This document shows, one piece after another, positions 34,807 to 43,050 of a stretch of DNA of 64,000 nt. The position numbers and the translations under genes were made by a program. Location of the stretch: the NCBI RefSeq assembly GCF_900109075.1, contig NZ_FNYS01000008.1, forward strand, positions 88,186 to 152,185, written 5' to 3'. Below the pieces are notes generated by a model that saw only the letters and a list, made by a program, of their open reading frames with translations, was not told the DNA's origin and searched no databases. Positions within the stretch are counted from its first letter, which is position 1. Each line of letters begins with the position of its first letter. Origin of the DNA: Myroides marinus (GTDB lineage: Bacteria > Bacteroidota > Bacteroidia > Flavobacteriales > Flavobacteriaceae).

Positions 34807-35869
34807 TATCTCTGTTTTACTGAACTCTTTACCTAGCTGTCTATTAAACATGTTTGCCCATCCTTCATTCGATATTGACTGATTCCGTTGTGATTCCGTC
34901 ATAAGTCCGCTATCACTCCCTTAAAAAGTTAAAAACAACGGAGTCATGACAAAGTTATAACTCAGTCATAATCCACTCACTTTATAGCGAATTAATGTGT
35001 TATTAATATCGGTTAAAAGGGAAGTTAAACGTTGAAAAAGGATAGATTTGATTTAAGTGTTTTCTTTGCGGATAAGTTACCCCCAATCACGCAGATTTGT
35101 AATCTGAGCTACATCATACGACTAATTTTAGAGATACACTGAACTCTAAATCTTCCTCTTCTCTATTATTTGATTTAATTCATTACTGCACTTAAGAAAA
35201 GGGAATGAATAGTCTTTTTTACCATTCTCAAAATGACACTATATTTTACATAAAAAACGAGTTCGCTAATCACATAACCTCTCAAGATACCAATAAAATC
35301 AACACTTCACAGCGTTTTCTTCGAGTATCCTTCGGGAACTGTTCGGGAACGCTTCGGAAAACATGCCCTTTTTCCGAAGCGTTCCCGAACAATGGTCGAA
35401 CAACACTGCATAAATACTGGGATTAAAGCAAAATAAACTTTGAACTTGGTTAAAAAAAATAATACATAATGCGAATTCAAACACTTTAAGGAATGGTGTT
35501 TTTTATACTTGAAGGAAGATTGTTTCTTGCTTTGATTTATGTCATTCACAGCACTCAAATCATCAGTTAGACAACTGATATAAAGCAAAGTACTCCACAA
35601 AGATACAAAAAATATAAATTCCCTTAAAGGCTACTTTATACCTACCCCACCCCCATTATAAACTTCCCTATCCCTTCTTGTGCTTACACCTCTTTCAAAA
35701 AGATAGACAATAACTCTTCTTTTAGTGCATTATCTTACAACTACACTATACATCGCTCTTTTTGTTATAATACTTCTACATCACTATAAATAAGCCCTTA
35801 CCAAACAATACATTAACATTTAGTTACCAACGACTTAAGAAAATATTCTCAAAATAAGAAGCATAAAGA
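34807..35869. other. Gene-poor stretch with inverted repeats
   Basis: About 1.06 kb without a convincing gene. It includes a CAGATT-TGT-AATCTG dyad near 35093-35107, a perfect 22-bp inverted repeat at 35340-35391, and a tandem TTCGGGAAC repeat at 35331-35350. Short frames across it are by-products of the repeats. 35400-35869 is AT-rich with nothing I can name apart from the start of the iron-operon control region. Confidence 0.5.
35340..35391. repeat. Perfect 22-bp inverted repeat with 8-nt loop
   Basis: Arms 35340-35361 and 35370-35391 are exact complements around CATGCCCT. The arm starts TGTTCGGGAACGC and is GC-richer than the surroundings. Just before it TTCGGGAAC is repeated in tandem (35331-35339, 35342-35350). 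Not followed by a T tract, so not a simple terminator. Confidence 0.85.
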
Positions 35870-35899
35870 TTAGAATGATTATAAATAATTATATATTTG
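35870..35899 (+). promoter_or_regulatory. Fur-like box and promoter of the PepSY/TonB receptor operon
   Basis: TTAGAAT-G-ATTATAA (35870-35884) is a 7-1-7 dyad with one mismatch, overlapping the expected -33 region. TATATTTG (35892-35899) is an exact -7 box. The predicted start is near 35906, with a 37-nt leader to the ATG at 35943. The arrangement fits iron-dependent repression. Confidence 0.5.
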
Positions 35900-35942
35900 C
35901 GACTACTTAATTATTTTTAACTAATCTAAATAATCAAATATT

Positions 35943-37151
35943 ATGCAAGCTGATAAGCCCAAAAAAACTAAGGGTGTGTTCAAAAAGTATATGCTTAAAA
36001 TACACTTATGGTTAGGACTTTTGTCAGGTATAATCGTACTTATAGTATCATTATCAGGAGCGTTCTTTGTCTTTAATGAAGACATCTCTGCCTATCTAAG
36101 GAAGGATATGATGTTTCATGGGGAAACAGATATTGCCAATAAAAAACCTATTCCTCTAAGAGAATTAAAGGATTTAGTGAATGCCCAAATCACTAACGAA
36201 GAGGTCACAGCAGAGGAAGTTACTATTCCACTAGACCCAAATCGTTCTTATCAATTTGGTTTGTTTAAAGCCGATGTTGAGGGGTGGAACTACTTTGACA
36301 CCTACCTTATATTCAAAACTGTCTATGTAAACCAATACACCGGTAAGGTCATAGCAGTAGATGATATATTAGAGAGCCCATTCTTCTTCTCGATGATATT
36401 ACACCGTTCTTTACTGCTTAAGAGTTCTGTAGGAGGAACTGTTGTAGGAGTATCTACTATCATATTTGTGGTTATGCTCGTTACAGGTATTATCCTGTGG
36501 TGGCCTAAGAACAAGAATATGCGTAAACAACGCTTTTGGTTTAGATGGAAAAAAGTAAAAGGATGGCGTCGTAAAAACTATGATGTACACAACATTCTAG
36601 GGTTCTACTCTTCTATACTAGCACTGATAGTAGCTGTTACAGGTATTATGTATTCGTTCCGTATTACGATGTCTTGGATATATTTCTTAATCAACGGATT
36701 CTCTATGCATGCTCCAGACTATAGCCATTTTAAAACTATAGCTCCTGAGTCTATGGAAACACCAACTACTGTAGATCGCATAGCTGATAAGGTAAGAGAG
36801 CACTACCCTAATGCATTCTCATTCGGAATAGACCTAGAAGACCATGAAAATGCTGATCATCACCATGATAATATGACTATACGTATCAAAGACCACGAGT
36901 TTAAATACAACGATTCTCATATTATGATATTTGATGAGCATTCAGGAGAATTACTATTTAACAGACCTCATAATGAGAGATTATTAGCAGATCGCGCTAC
37001 AGGAGCTACCTATGATTTACACGTAGGTGCATTCTTTGGGATGCCAGGTAAAATCATTGCTTTCATCCTAAGTCTAATTTGCGCCTCTCTACCTATTACT
37101 GGTTTTATAATCTATTGGGGAAGACGAAATAAGAAAAAGACTACTAACTAA
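35943..37151 (+). CDS. PepSY-associated TM helix protein
   Basis: 402 residues. TM helix about 22-45 after IHLWLGLLSG; MILHRSLLL near 150; TM ending GIILWWPKNK near 185; RRKNYDVHNILGFYSSILALIVAVTG near 213-238; and YDLHVGAFFGMP plus a last TM helix near 365-395. A His-rich insertion (DLEDHENADHHHDN near 297-310) is absent from the other PepSY protein in the window and may bind metal. Inner-membrane protein likely serving in ferric-siderophore reduction. It is 11 nt before the TonB receptor gene and shares its Fur-like control region. Confidence 0.87.
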   Translation: MQADKPKKTKGVFKKYMLKIHLWLGLLSGIIVLIVSLSGAFFVFNEDISAYLRKDMMFHGETDIANKKPIPLRELKDLVNAQITNEEVTAEEVTIPLDPNRSYQFGLFKADVEGWNYFDTYLIFKTVYVNQYTGKVIAVDDILESPFFFSMILHRSLLLKSSVGGTVVGVSTIIFVVMLVTGIILWWPKNKNMRKQRFWFRWKKVKGWRRKNYDVHNILGFYSSILALIVAVTGIMYSFRITMSWIYFLINGFSMHAPDYSHFKTIAPESMETPTTVDRIADKVREHYPNAFSFGIDLEDHENADHHHDNMTIRIKDHEFKYNDSHIMIFDEHSGELLFNRPHNERLLADRATGATYDLHVGAFFGMPGKIIAFILSLICASLPITGFIIYWGRRNKKKTTN

Positions 37152-37162
37152 TTCACACTATA

Positions 37163-39286
37163 ATGAATAGATCATATATATGGTTGCTATCGCTATGCAG
37201 CCTGGGTAGCTATGCCCAAACCGAAGCACAACTAGACAGTATACTCAACTCTCTTAACACCACTCTAGGTGAAGTAGTTATCACTGCTTCTACCCCTGTT
37301 TTTCAACAGAAAGCAGACAAGATGGTATTCAGTGTCGAGAACAGTGCTTTATCAGATGGAAGTACAGTATTAGAAGTTCTTGGAAGAGCTCCAGGAGTGG
37401 TTGTATCTCAAGAAGGAGAATTATCTCTACGAGGTAAAAAAGGGGTTAGTGTGATGCTAAACGGAAAGCTAAGCTCTCTGTCGGCTAAAGAACTAGCTAA
37501 CTTATTGAGATCAACCAACTCTTCTCAAGTAAAAAACATAGAAATAATTGCTAACCCATCTGCTAAGTATGATGCGGCTGGTAATGCGGGAATTATCAAT
37601 ATTGTGTTGAAGAAATACAAGATGGAGGGGCTTAAAGGTAGCTCGTATCTAAATGCTGGTAGAGGTCGTAAAAACCGTATGAATGCAGGATTTAACCTTG
37701 GTTATACGCATAATAAGCTGAGCTTATTCGGTGACTACAGTTATACTTTTAGAGGAGAAGAAGAACACAAACATTACCTTCAAGACTTTTATAATGATAA
37801 GAACCCTAACATTATAGATAAACACAGTGAGCAACGCATCACTAGTAGTGAGCCTCTGACATCTAATAACTTTAAACTAGGTGCTGATTATAACGTATCG
37901 TCTAAGACAACTATTGGTTTTCTATTCGATGCTAAAATAGGTCGTTATGAAGACTATACGAAAGGTTATAATATGATCTATATGCCTGTATCAACGCTTA
38001 ATTCTCATGTTAATACAAATAATGCCAACAAGGAACATTGGTACGATTATACCTTTAACCTTACGGGAAGTCACTTATTTAACGAAAAAGGAAGGAAAGT
38101 AGATGTTGACCTAGAATACGAAACATCTAAATTCAGATCAAGACAACTACAGCTCTCTGATGTAGTTTTAAATAATTCAACAGCTAATTTCTACAACAGA
38201 CGTGGGTACATTCCTTCTAACTTTAAAGTGTTCAATGGAAAGGTTGATTTTACTTTGCCAATAGACGAAAAACACGCTTTAGAGACAGGTTGGAAATCAA
38301 TTGTCAAATCTAATGACAATCCCTCTGTATATGAGTTTGAGAATAATAATATATGGACTGTTGATCCTGCTTCTACTAACCACTATAAGTACAATGAGCA
38401 GATACACGCTGCTTATGCGAACTATAAGTTAAGTTTAGAACACTGGAGTTTCCAAGTAGGACTGAGATCTGAATACACACAGACTGAAATAGACCAGAAA
38501 ACAACAAAGGAATACAGTAAAAATGATTATACGAAGTTCTTCCCTAGTGCGTCTATCAAGTACGAAACAGATAATGCACATGGATTCTACGCATCGTATA
38601 GTAAGCGTATTAACAGACCTAGTCACTTTGATCTAAATCCTTTCCGTTTTTATGATGATCCGTTTAACTACTGGCAAGGAAACCCTAAGTTAAAACCTGA
38701 GATTACCCATGCTTCTGAAGTGGGATATACTTGGAGTAAATACCTTATCGCCAATGTGTACTTCAGTCTAACCAACGATGTAATGACCAATGTATATAAC
38801 TATCAACAAGATACTGGTATCTTAGTCAGTACACAAGACAACTTAAACAAGTCTTATCACTATGGAGCTAATGTTACAGGTACAGTAAGTCCTTTTGAGT
38901 GGTGGAGTATGAGTAATATGTTCAATTTGTTTAACAATAAGTATGAAGGAAACTATCAAGGTACAGAGATTAACAGCTCACAAGTAGCCTTTACGTTTAA
39001 CTCTCAAAACAACTTTACGATCATCAAGGGATTAAAAGCAGATGTCAATGCACAATACTTCTCTAAGTCTAACTTAGGATTATATAAACGAGATGGATAC
39101 TTTGACCTAACTATAGGGGTATCTAAGGCGTTATTAGAAGATAAAGCGACTATTAAACTTGCTGTAACAGATGTATTAAACACTGTAAACTACAATGTAA
39201 CTGGTGATAACTTTAACTCAAGTATTCACAAGAAGTATGACTTAGATAGCCGTATCGCTACTTTGTCATTTAATTATAAGTTTTAA
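37163..39286 (+). CDS. TonB-dependent receptor-like outer-membrane protein
   Basis: 707 residues. Signal peptide about 1-19 (CSLGSYA before QTE). The plug follows directly (LGEVVITASTPVFQQKADKMVFSVEN near 36-61, GRAPGVVVSQEGELSLRG, NPSAKYDAAGNAGIINIVLKKY near 132-153), with no carboxypeptidase-like domain ahead of it. The barrel fits the outer-membrane beta-barrel family common in Bacteroidota (RINRPSHFDLNPFRFYDDPFNYWQGNP). It ends in an aromatic residue (NYKF). Second gene of the Fur-like-controlled operon, so iron-chelate import is likely. Confidence 0.87.
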   Translation: MNRSYIWLLSLCSLGSYAQTEAQLDSILNSLNTTLGEVVITASTPVFQQKADKMVFSVENSALSDGSTVLEVLGRAPGVVVSQEGELSLRGKKGVSVMLNGKLSSLSAKELANLLRSTNSSQVKNIEIIANPSAKYDAAGNAGIINIVLKKYKMEGLKGSSYLNAGRGRKNRMNAGFNLGYTHNKLSLFGDYSYTFRGEEEHKHYLQDFYNDKNPNIIDKHSEQRITSSEPLTSNNFKLGADYNVSSKTTIGFLFDAKIGRYEDYTKGYNMIYMPVSTLNSHVNTNNANKEHWYDYTFNLTGSHLFNEKGRKVDVDLEYETSKFRSRQLQLSDVVLNNSTANFYNRRGYIPSNFKVFNGKVDFTLPIDEKHALETGWKSIVKSNDNPSVYEFENNNIWTVDPASTNHYKYNEQIHAAYANYKLSLEHWSFQVGLRSEYTQTEIDQKTTKEYSKNDYTKFFPSASIKYETDNAHGFYASYSKRINRPSHFDLNPFRFYDDPFNYWQGNPKLKPEITHASEVGYTWSKYLIANVYFSLTNDVMTNVYNYQQDTGILVSTQDNLNKSYHYGANVTGTVSPFEWWSMSNMFNLFNNKYEGNYQGTEINSSQVAFTFNSQNNFTIIKGLKADVNAQYFSKSNLGLYKRDGYFDLTIGVSKALLEDKATIKLAVTDVLNTVNYNVTGDNFNSSIHKKYDLDSRIATLSFNYKF

Positions 39287-39360
39287 CCCAAGTTCATCTG
39301 TTATAGAATTTGGAACAACAACGGAAGTTTGTACTCATTATACTTCATTTCTTTATACCA

Positions 39361-39390
39361 AAAAGCTAGTCGATATCGACTGGCTTTTTA
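39361..39390 (+). terminator. Intrinsic terminator of the PepSY/TonB receptor operon
   Basis: A 14-bp stem (39361-39374 with 39377-39390) with one T-G pair, ending in five T. Confidence 0.8.
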
Positions 39391-39407
39391 CGTTTTAATA
39401 ACCTTGT

Positions 39408-39690
39408 GAAGCGTTCTATAAGTGGACTACTCAACCAAAATAGTCTTGCGAAGCACTACAATGGCCTTAATGTATAAACGAGTGTCAATAGATGCAAATT
39501 CTAAAGAACTAAACAGTGTTTGAGTAGGGCCGAGTGTATAGAAAATATCCTGTGGATATTTTTAACGAAGGAGCCAGATGGCGCAATGACTTTGTTTAGT
39601 TCTAAGAATTTGTATCGTAATTGACCGTTTAGGAATTACAGCCTTGATTTTTTTGCTTTACTTTTTTGATCAAGCAAAAAAGTAAAATAA
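39408..39690. repeat. Composite hairpin repeat element, Bacteroidota type
   Basis: Three parts. (1) Two imperfect copies of CTTGYGAAGC-type text at 39402-39466. (2) A long hairpin: 39491-39515 pairs with 39593-39616 (GATGCAAATTCT against AGAATTTGTATC, AGAACTAAACA against TGTTTAGTTCT), with a nested AAAATATCC/GGATATTTT stem (39542-39562). (3) A 12-bp hairpin TTTACTTTTTTG/CAAAAAAGTAAA (39657-39686). I recall similar GCCTTGATTTTTTTGC-type repeats from other Flavobacteria. No coding content. Confidence 0.65.
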
Positions 39691-39735
39691 AAGAAGAAGT
39701 ATTTAAAATTGTAATAATAGCATTTCAAAAAATTT

Positions 39736-39772
39736 AAAAAGGGTTGTATATCATGATACACAACCCTTTACT
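39736..39772. terminator. Terminator after the DASS transporter gene
   Basis: AAAGGGTTGT and ACAACCCTTT enclose TATCATGATA, a 16-bp stem with one mismatch and flanking A/T runs. It is 21 nt past the minus-strand stop. Confidence 0.8.
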
Positions 39773-39792
39773 ATTATAATTAAAGTATTACC

Positions 39793-41268
39793 TTACCACA
39801 ACTCAAGTATCTTCCACCAGATACCTCCTACTAGAATAAAGATTATCAAGTTAACCACACTAGTGACAAAACCTACTTTCCACCACTCTCCTAATGTCGT
39901 ATATCCTGACCCAAAGATAATAGGTGCTGTACCTGTACCATAATGAGTAAGAGACATCATAATAGATGATGAGAACCCTAATACTAATGCCCATAACATC
40001 TCAGGAGCTCCTAAGGCAATACCTGCTGCAAAGAAGGCTGCAAACATCGCTGTAATGTGAGCAGTAGTACTCGCAAAGAAATAGTGTGAATATACATATA
40101 CTAATAGAAGTAATAATGTAGCTGGTATCCATGATAAGCCTAGTCCACCAATACCAGTACCCACTGTAGTAGCAAGCCACGATACCAGTCCTAACTTCCC
40201 TAAGAAGCCTGCCATCATCACAAGGGCTGCAAACCATACGATAGTATCCCATGCTCCTGTATTCTTAAGGATATCATCCCAAGTAAGTACTCCTGTTATA
40301 ATCAAGATAGCCAAACCTAAGAAGGCTGCCGCTGTAGGTTGTACTGCGAACTCTTCTCCGAATAACATAGCAGGTACACCTGCCCATAAGAATAATAGAA
40401 TACTAAATACTCCCATAGTAATGTATTCAGGTTTAGAGATTGGCCCTAATTCTTCTAATTGTTTTCTAGCAAATACAGGCGCATCTGGCGTTTTCTTAAT
40501 CTCAGGTGGATAGATAGCATACACTACTAAAGGCATCACTAGAAGTGCTACAATTCCTGGTACTAATGCAGCTAATGCCCACATCCCCCACGTTATTGTA
40601 ATACCCGCTGTAGTCCCAGCTAATACTAAAGTAACAACTAATGGGTTAGGTGCTGTAGCAGTGACAAACATCGCTGATGTAATAGGGTTCGCATTGTAAT
40701 TTACTAATGCTAAATAACGTCCTATTTTTCCAGCAGTACCATCATCTGCTCTTGAACCAAAACTACTAGCGATAGATCGCATAATAGGGTGAATAATTCC
40801 TCCTCCCCTAGCAGTATTACTAGGTGTTACAGGAGCTAATATAGTTTCTGCAAAGGATAAGGCATAAGCAATACCCAATGTTCTTTTACCAAATAGTGAA
40901 ATCAGGAAATACCCAATTCTAGAGCCTAGTCCTGTTTTCTTTAAACTTATGGAGATCATCACTGCTACTCCGATAAGCCAAATTAAGTCATTTGAAAAGC
41001 CACTTAAAGCATCTGCTAAAGCTTGTTTAGAGTCTCCTGGACTAGTAACTCCAGTAATAGCCACTAAAGCGATTGCTACGATAGATACTCCTCCAATAGG
41101 TAGTGCTTTTCCGATAATAGCTGCTATGGTTCCTACGAATAATGCTAACAGTTGCCATGCGTTTTCACTAACACCTTCTGGAACTGGGATAACAAACCAA
41201 ATAATTAAGGTAATTGCAACTGCGATAAGCGCAGGTACGGGTTTGATAGGTTCTAATTTACTTGCCAT
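39793..41268 (-). CDS. DASS (SLC13-type) anion/dicarboxylate transporter
   Basis: 491 residues with about 12-14 hydrophobic segments. The family's SNT signature is visible as APVTPSNTARGGG near 144-156; the matching second-half motif reads FASTTAHITAMF near 400-411, with Thr in the Asn position. FSNDLIWLIGVAVMISISLKKTGLGSRIGY near 90-120 and TAPNPLVVTLVLAGT near 205-219 resemble 2-oxoglutarate/malate translocators. Likely imports C4-C5 dicarboxylates with Na+ or by exchange. Monocistronic, divergent from the lipid operon. Confidence 0.88.
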   Translation of the reverse strand: MASKLEPIKPVPALIAVAITLIIWFVIPVPEGVSENAWQLLALFVGTIAAIIGKALPIGGVSIVAIALVAITGVTSPGDSKQALADALSGFSNDLIWLIGVAVMISISLKKTGLGSRIGYFLISLFGKRTLGIAYALSFAETILAPVTPSNTARGGGIIHPIMRSIASSFGSRADDGTAGKIGRYLALVNYNANPITSAMFVTATAPNPLVVTLVLAGTTAGITITWGMWALAALVPGIVALLVMPLVVYAIYPPEIKKTPDAPVFARKQLEELGPISKPEYITMGVFSILLFLWAGVPAMLFGEEFAVQPTAAAFLGLAILIITGVLTWDDILKNTGAWDTIVWFAALVMMAGFLGKLGLVSWLATTVGTGIGGLGLSWIPATLLLLLVYVYSHYFFASTTAHITAMFAAFFAAGIALGAPEMLWALVLGFSSSIMMSLTHYGTGTAPIIFGSGYTTLGEWWKVGFVTSVVNLIIFILVGGIWWKILELW

Positions 41269-41652
41269 ACGAGTAATTGATTTCTGTACGAATCACCTTC
41301 TTCTAACAATAACTGAATAACTAATTGGCCTTAGACTTTTAGAAAAAGATAATTCTTACTATTTTTAATATTTAGTATAAACTCAACAAAAATGCCAAAC
41401 ACTACTATTTGAACTATTATTTTTATTTTTTTTCACAACAAATACCTCTAAGCAAGAGTTATTATAAGTAGCGTAATTCCCTTGGTTTACACATTTAAAG
41501 ATAATTATTAATTACCAAATAACGATACATTTAATCCATTTTAATAGCATAAATATTAAAATTAAATAAGCAGTAATACTATAAAATACTAATAAAAACT
41601 CAATCCTTAACAAATAAAAACACTATTATTTAGTTAATAAAACCGTTAAAAC
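41269..41652. other. Intergenic region between DASS gene and lipid operon
   Basis: 384 nt, very AT-rich, no ORF and no hairpin of note. It must carry the promoters of both divergent units, but I find no clean TTTG/TAnnTTTG pair in either direction. Confidence 0.5.
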
Positions 41653-42258
41653 ATGATCTCTGTATATAAAATCAAACCATACTTCCAGAAAAGCTTAATG
41701 CCTATACTTGAAGCATTACACAAAAAGAAGATAACAGCTAACCAAATCACGGTATTTGCAATACTGTTTTCTATTGTATTAGCTATCTTATTTTGGTATG
41801 CAGACCACTATCACTTCTTCTTCCTATTATTGCCTATCGGTTTATTAATCCGCATGGCGCTTAATGCCCTTGATGGAATGATGGCACGACTGTACAACCA
41901 GACTTCTAAAAAAGGGGAACTACTAAACGAAGTAGGCGATATCATCTCTGACTTTATTTTGTTTATTCCTTTGCTAAAGTTTCAAGCAGAGAGTCTATAC
42001 TTAATCGTCTTGTTTATAGGCTTAAGTATAATCAATGAATTCGCAGGACTAATGGGGAAAGTATTAGGAGGAGAAAGAAGATATGACGGCCCAATGGGAA
42101 AAAGCGATAGAGCGCTAATCTTAGGAATATACGGGTTATTAATGTATTTCAACGTTAGCATTACAGGTATTTCATTATATGTATTTATCGTTATCAATGC
42201 CTTATTACTTCTAAGTACTTTAACGAGATACCGCAAAGCACTTCAAAACGCACAATAG
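41653..42258 (+). CDS. CDP-alcohol phosphatidyltransferase, YnbA-like, with altered motif
   Basis: 201 residues, about six TM segments. The family motif D-x2-DG-x2-AR-x8-G-x3-D-x3-D is present as NALDGMMARLYNQTSKKG followed by ELLNEVGD: positions one and three are Asn instead of Asp. These Asp residues bind the two catalytic metals in known enzymes, while the second and fourth are kept. The rest (KIKPYFQ start, RYDGPMGKSDRALI near 144-157) resembles E. coli YnbA as I remember it, so the change may be family-wide. Expected to exchange CMP of a CDP-lipid for an alcohol. First gene of a six-gene operon; the next start codon directly follows its stop. Confidence 0.82.
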   Translation: MISVYKIKPYFQKSLMPILEALHKKKITANQITVFAILFSIVLAILFWYADHYHFFFLLLPIGLLIRMALNALDGMMARLYNQTSKKGELLNEVGDIISDFILFIPLLKFQAESLYLIVLFIGLSIINEFAGLMGKVLGGERRYDGPMGKSDRALILGIYGLLMYFNVSITGISLYVFIVINALLLLSTLTRYRKALQNAQ

Positions 42259-43050
42259 ATGAATAAAGAAGGAAAATTCTCTGATGTTCCCTTGCGCGTA
42301 AGAACGTGGTGTTATATCATTGTGGTCTTCGCAGTAGCGTTACTACATTCCTACACCTTACTCACTTTTATCCTCTTTCTGTTATATTGGGGACAGAGAG
42401 AACTGTATACTATAGCGATGCCAAAGGTGAAACTAAAACAAGTATTGCCTATCTTAAGCTCTATCGTTATTGGAATTAGTATTTATCTATTATCTATCAA
42501 TCAGAGTATATGGATTATCACGGGGTATGCCTTCATTACACACCTTTTACTATACATAAAGCACAGATCATATCTGTTCTATCTTATCATAGCTACTTTT
42601 TATCTAATCTCTATACCTATCCTATATTACATTGGTAGTGGAGATATGGGGTATAAATACCTTATCTTATTAGTAGTTCCTATGGAGCTAAACGATGTGA
42701 GTCAGTACATGGCGGGTAAGCTATTTGGTAAGACTAAAATAACGCCTAATATTAGTCCTAATAAGACTTTAGAAGGGGTAATAGGCGGAATACTAATGAC
42801 TACTGTAATTTTTAATCTGATGTACTTCCTTCTCTTTGGAGAAGCAATTACATTAAAAACGATAGTATTAGCAATGGTATTAAGCTTTTTAGGATTCTTA
42901 GGAGACCTAACCTTCTCACTTACTAAGCGCAAGGCTAATGTCAAAGACACAGGTACACTACTTCCAGGACATGGAGGGTTACTTGACCGAGTAGATAGTC
43001 TATTATACACTACTCCTTTATTTTATATTGTAATGTTATGGCTGAATTAA
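42259..43050 (+). CDS. CDP-diglyceride synthase, CdsA/YnbB-like
   Basis: 263 residues, about eight TM segments. The phosphatidate cytidylyltransferase signature is complete near 220-246: SLTKRKANVKDTGTLLPGHG then GLLDRVD; PNISPNKTLEGVIGG near 168-182 is the other conserved region. Converts phosphatidate and CTP to CDP-diacylglycerol, the substrate of the preceding gene product. Start abuts the previous stop (TAGATG) and the end overlaps the patatin-like gene by 13 nt, so all three are translationally coupled. Confidence 0.88.
   Translation: MNKEGKFSDVPLRVRTWCYIIVVFAVALLHSYTLLTFILFLLYWGQRELYTIAMPKVKLKQVLPILSSIVIGISIYLLSINQSIWIITGYAFITHLLLYIKHRSYLFYLIIATFYLISIPILYYIGSGDMGYKYLILLVVPMELNDVSQYMAGKLFGKTKITPNISPNKTLEGVIGGILMTTVIFNLMYFLLFGEAITLKTIVLAMVLSFLGFLGDLTFSLTKRKANVKDTGTLLPGHGGLLDRVDSLLYTTPLFYIVMLWLN

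Noticed and set aside
34711..34902. 63-codon minus-strand frame beginning MTESQRNQS
   Set aside because: It runs through the perfect RidA terminator hairpin and into the RidA coding end, has no terminator or promoter of its own and matches no family I know; most likely chance, though its composition is protein-like.
35205..35600. Three short frames on both strands near the 22-bp inverted repeat
   Set aside because: They share the same peptide text on opposite strands because the palindrome reads the same both ways. They lack promoters and conserved features.
39402..39690. Short coding frames in the composite hairpin element
   Set aside because: All frames are broken and the sequence is explained by inverted repeats.
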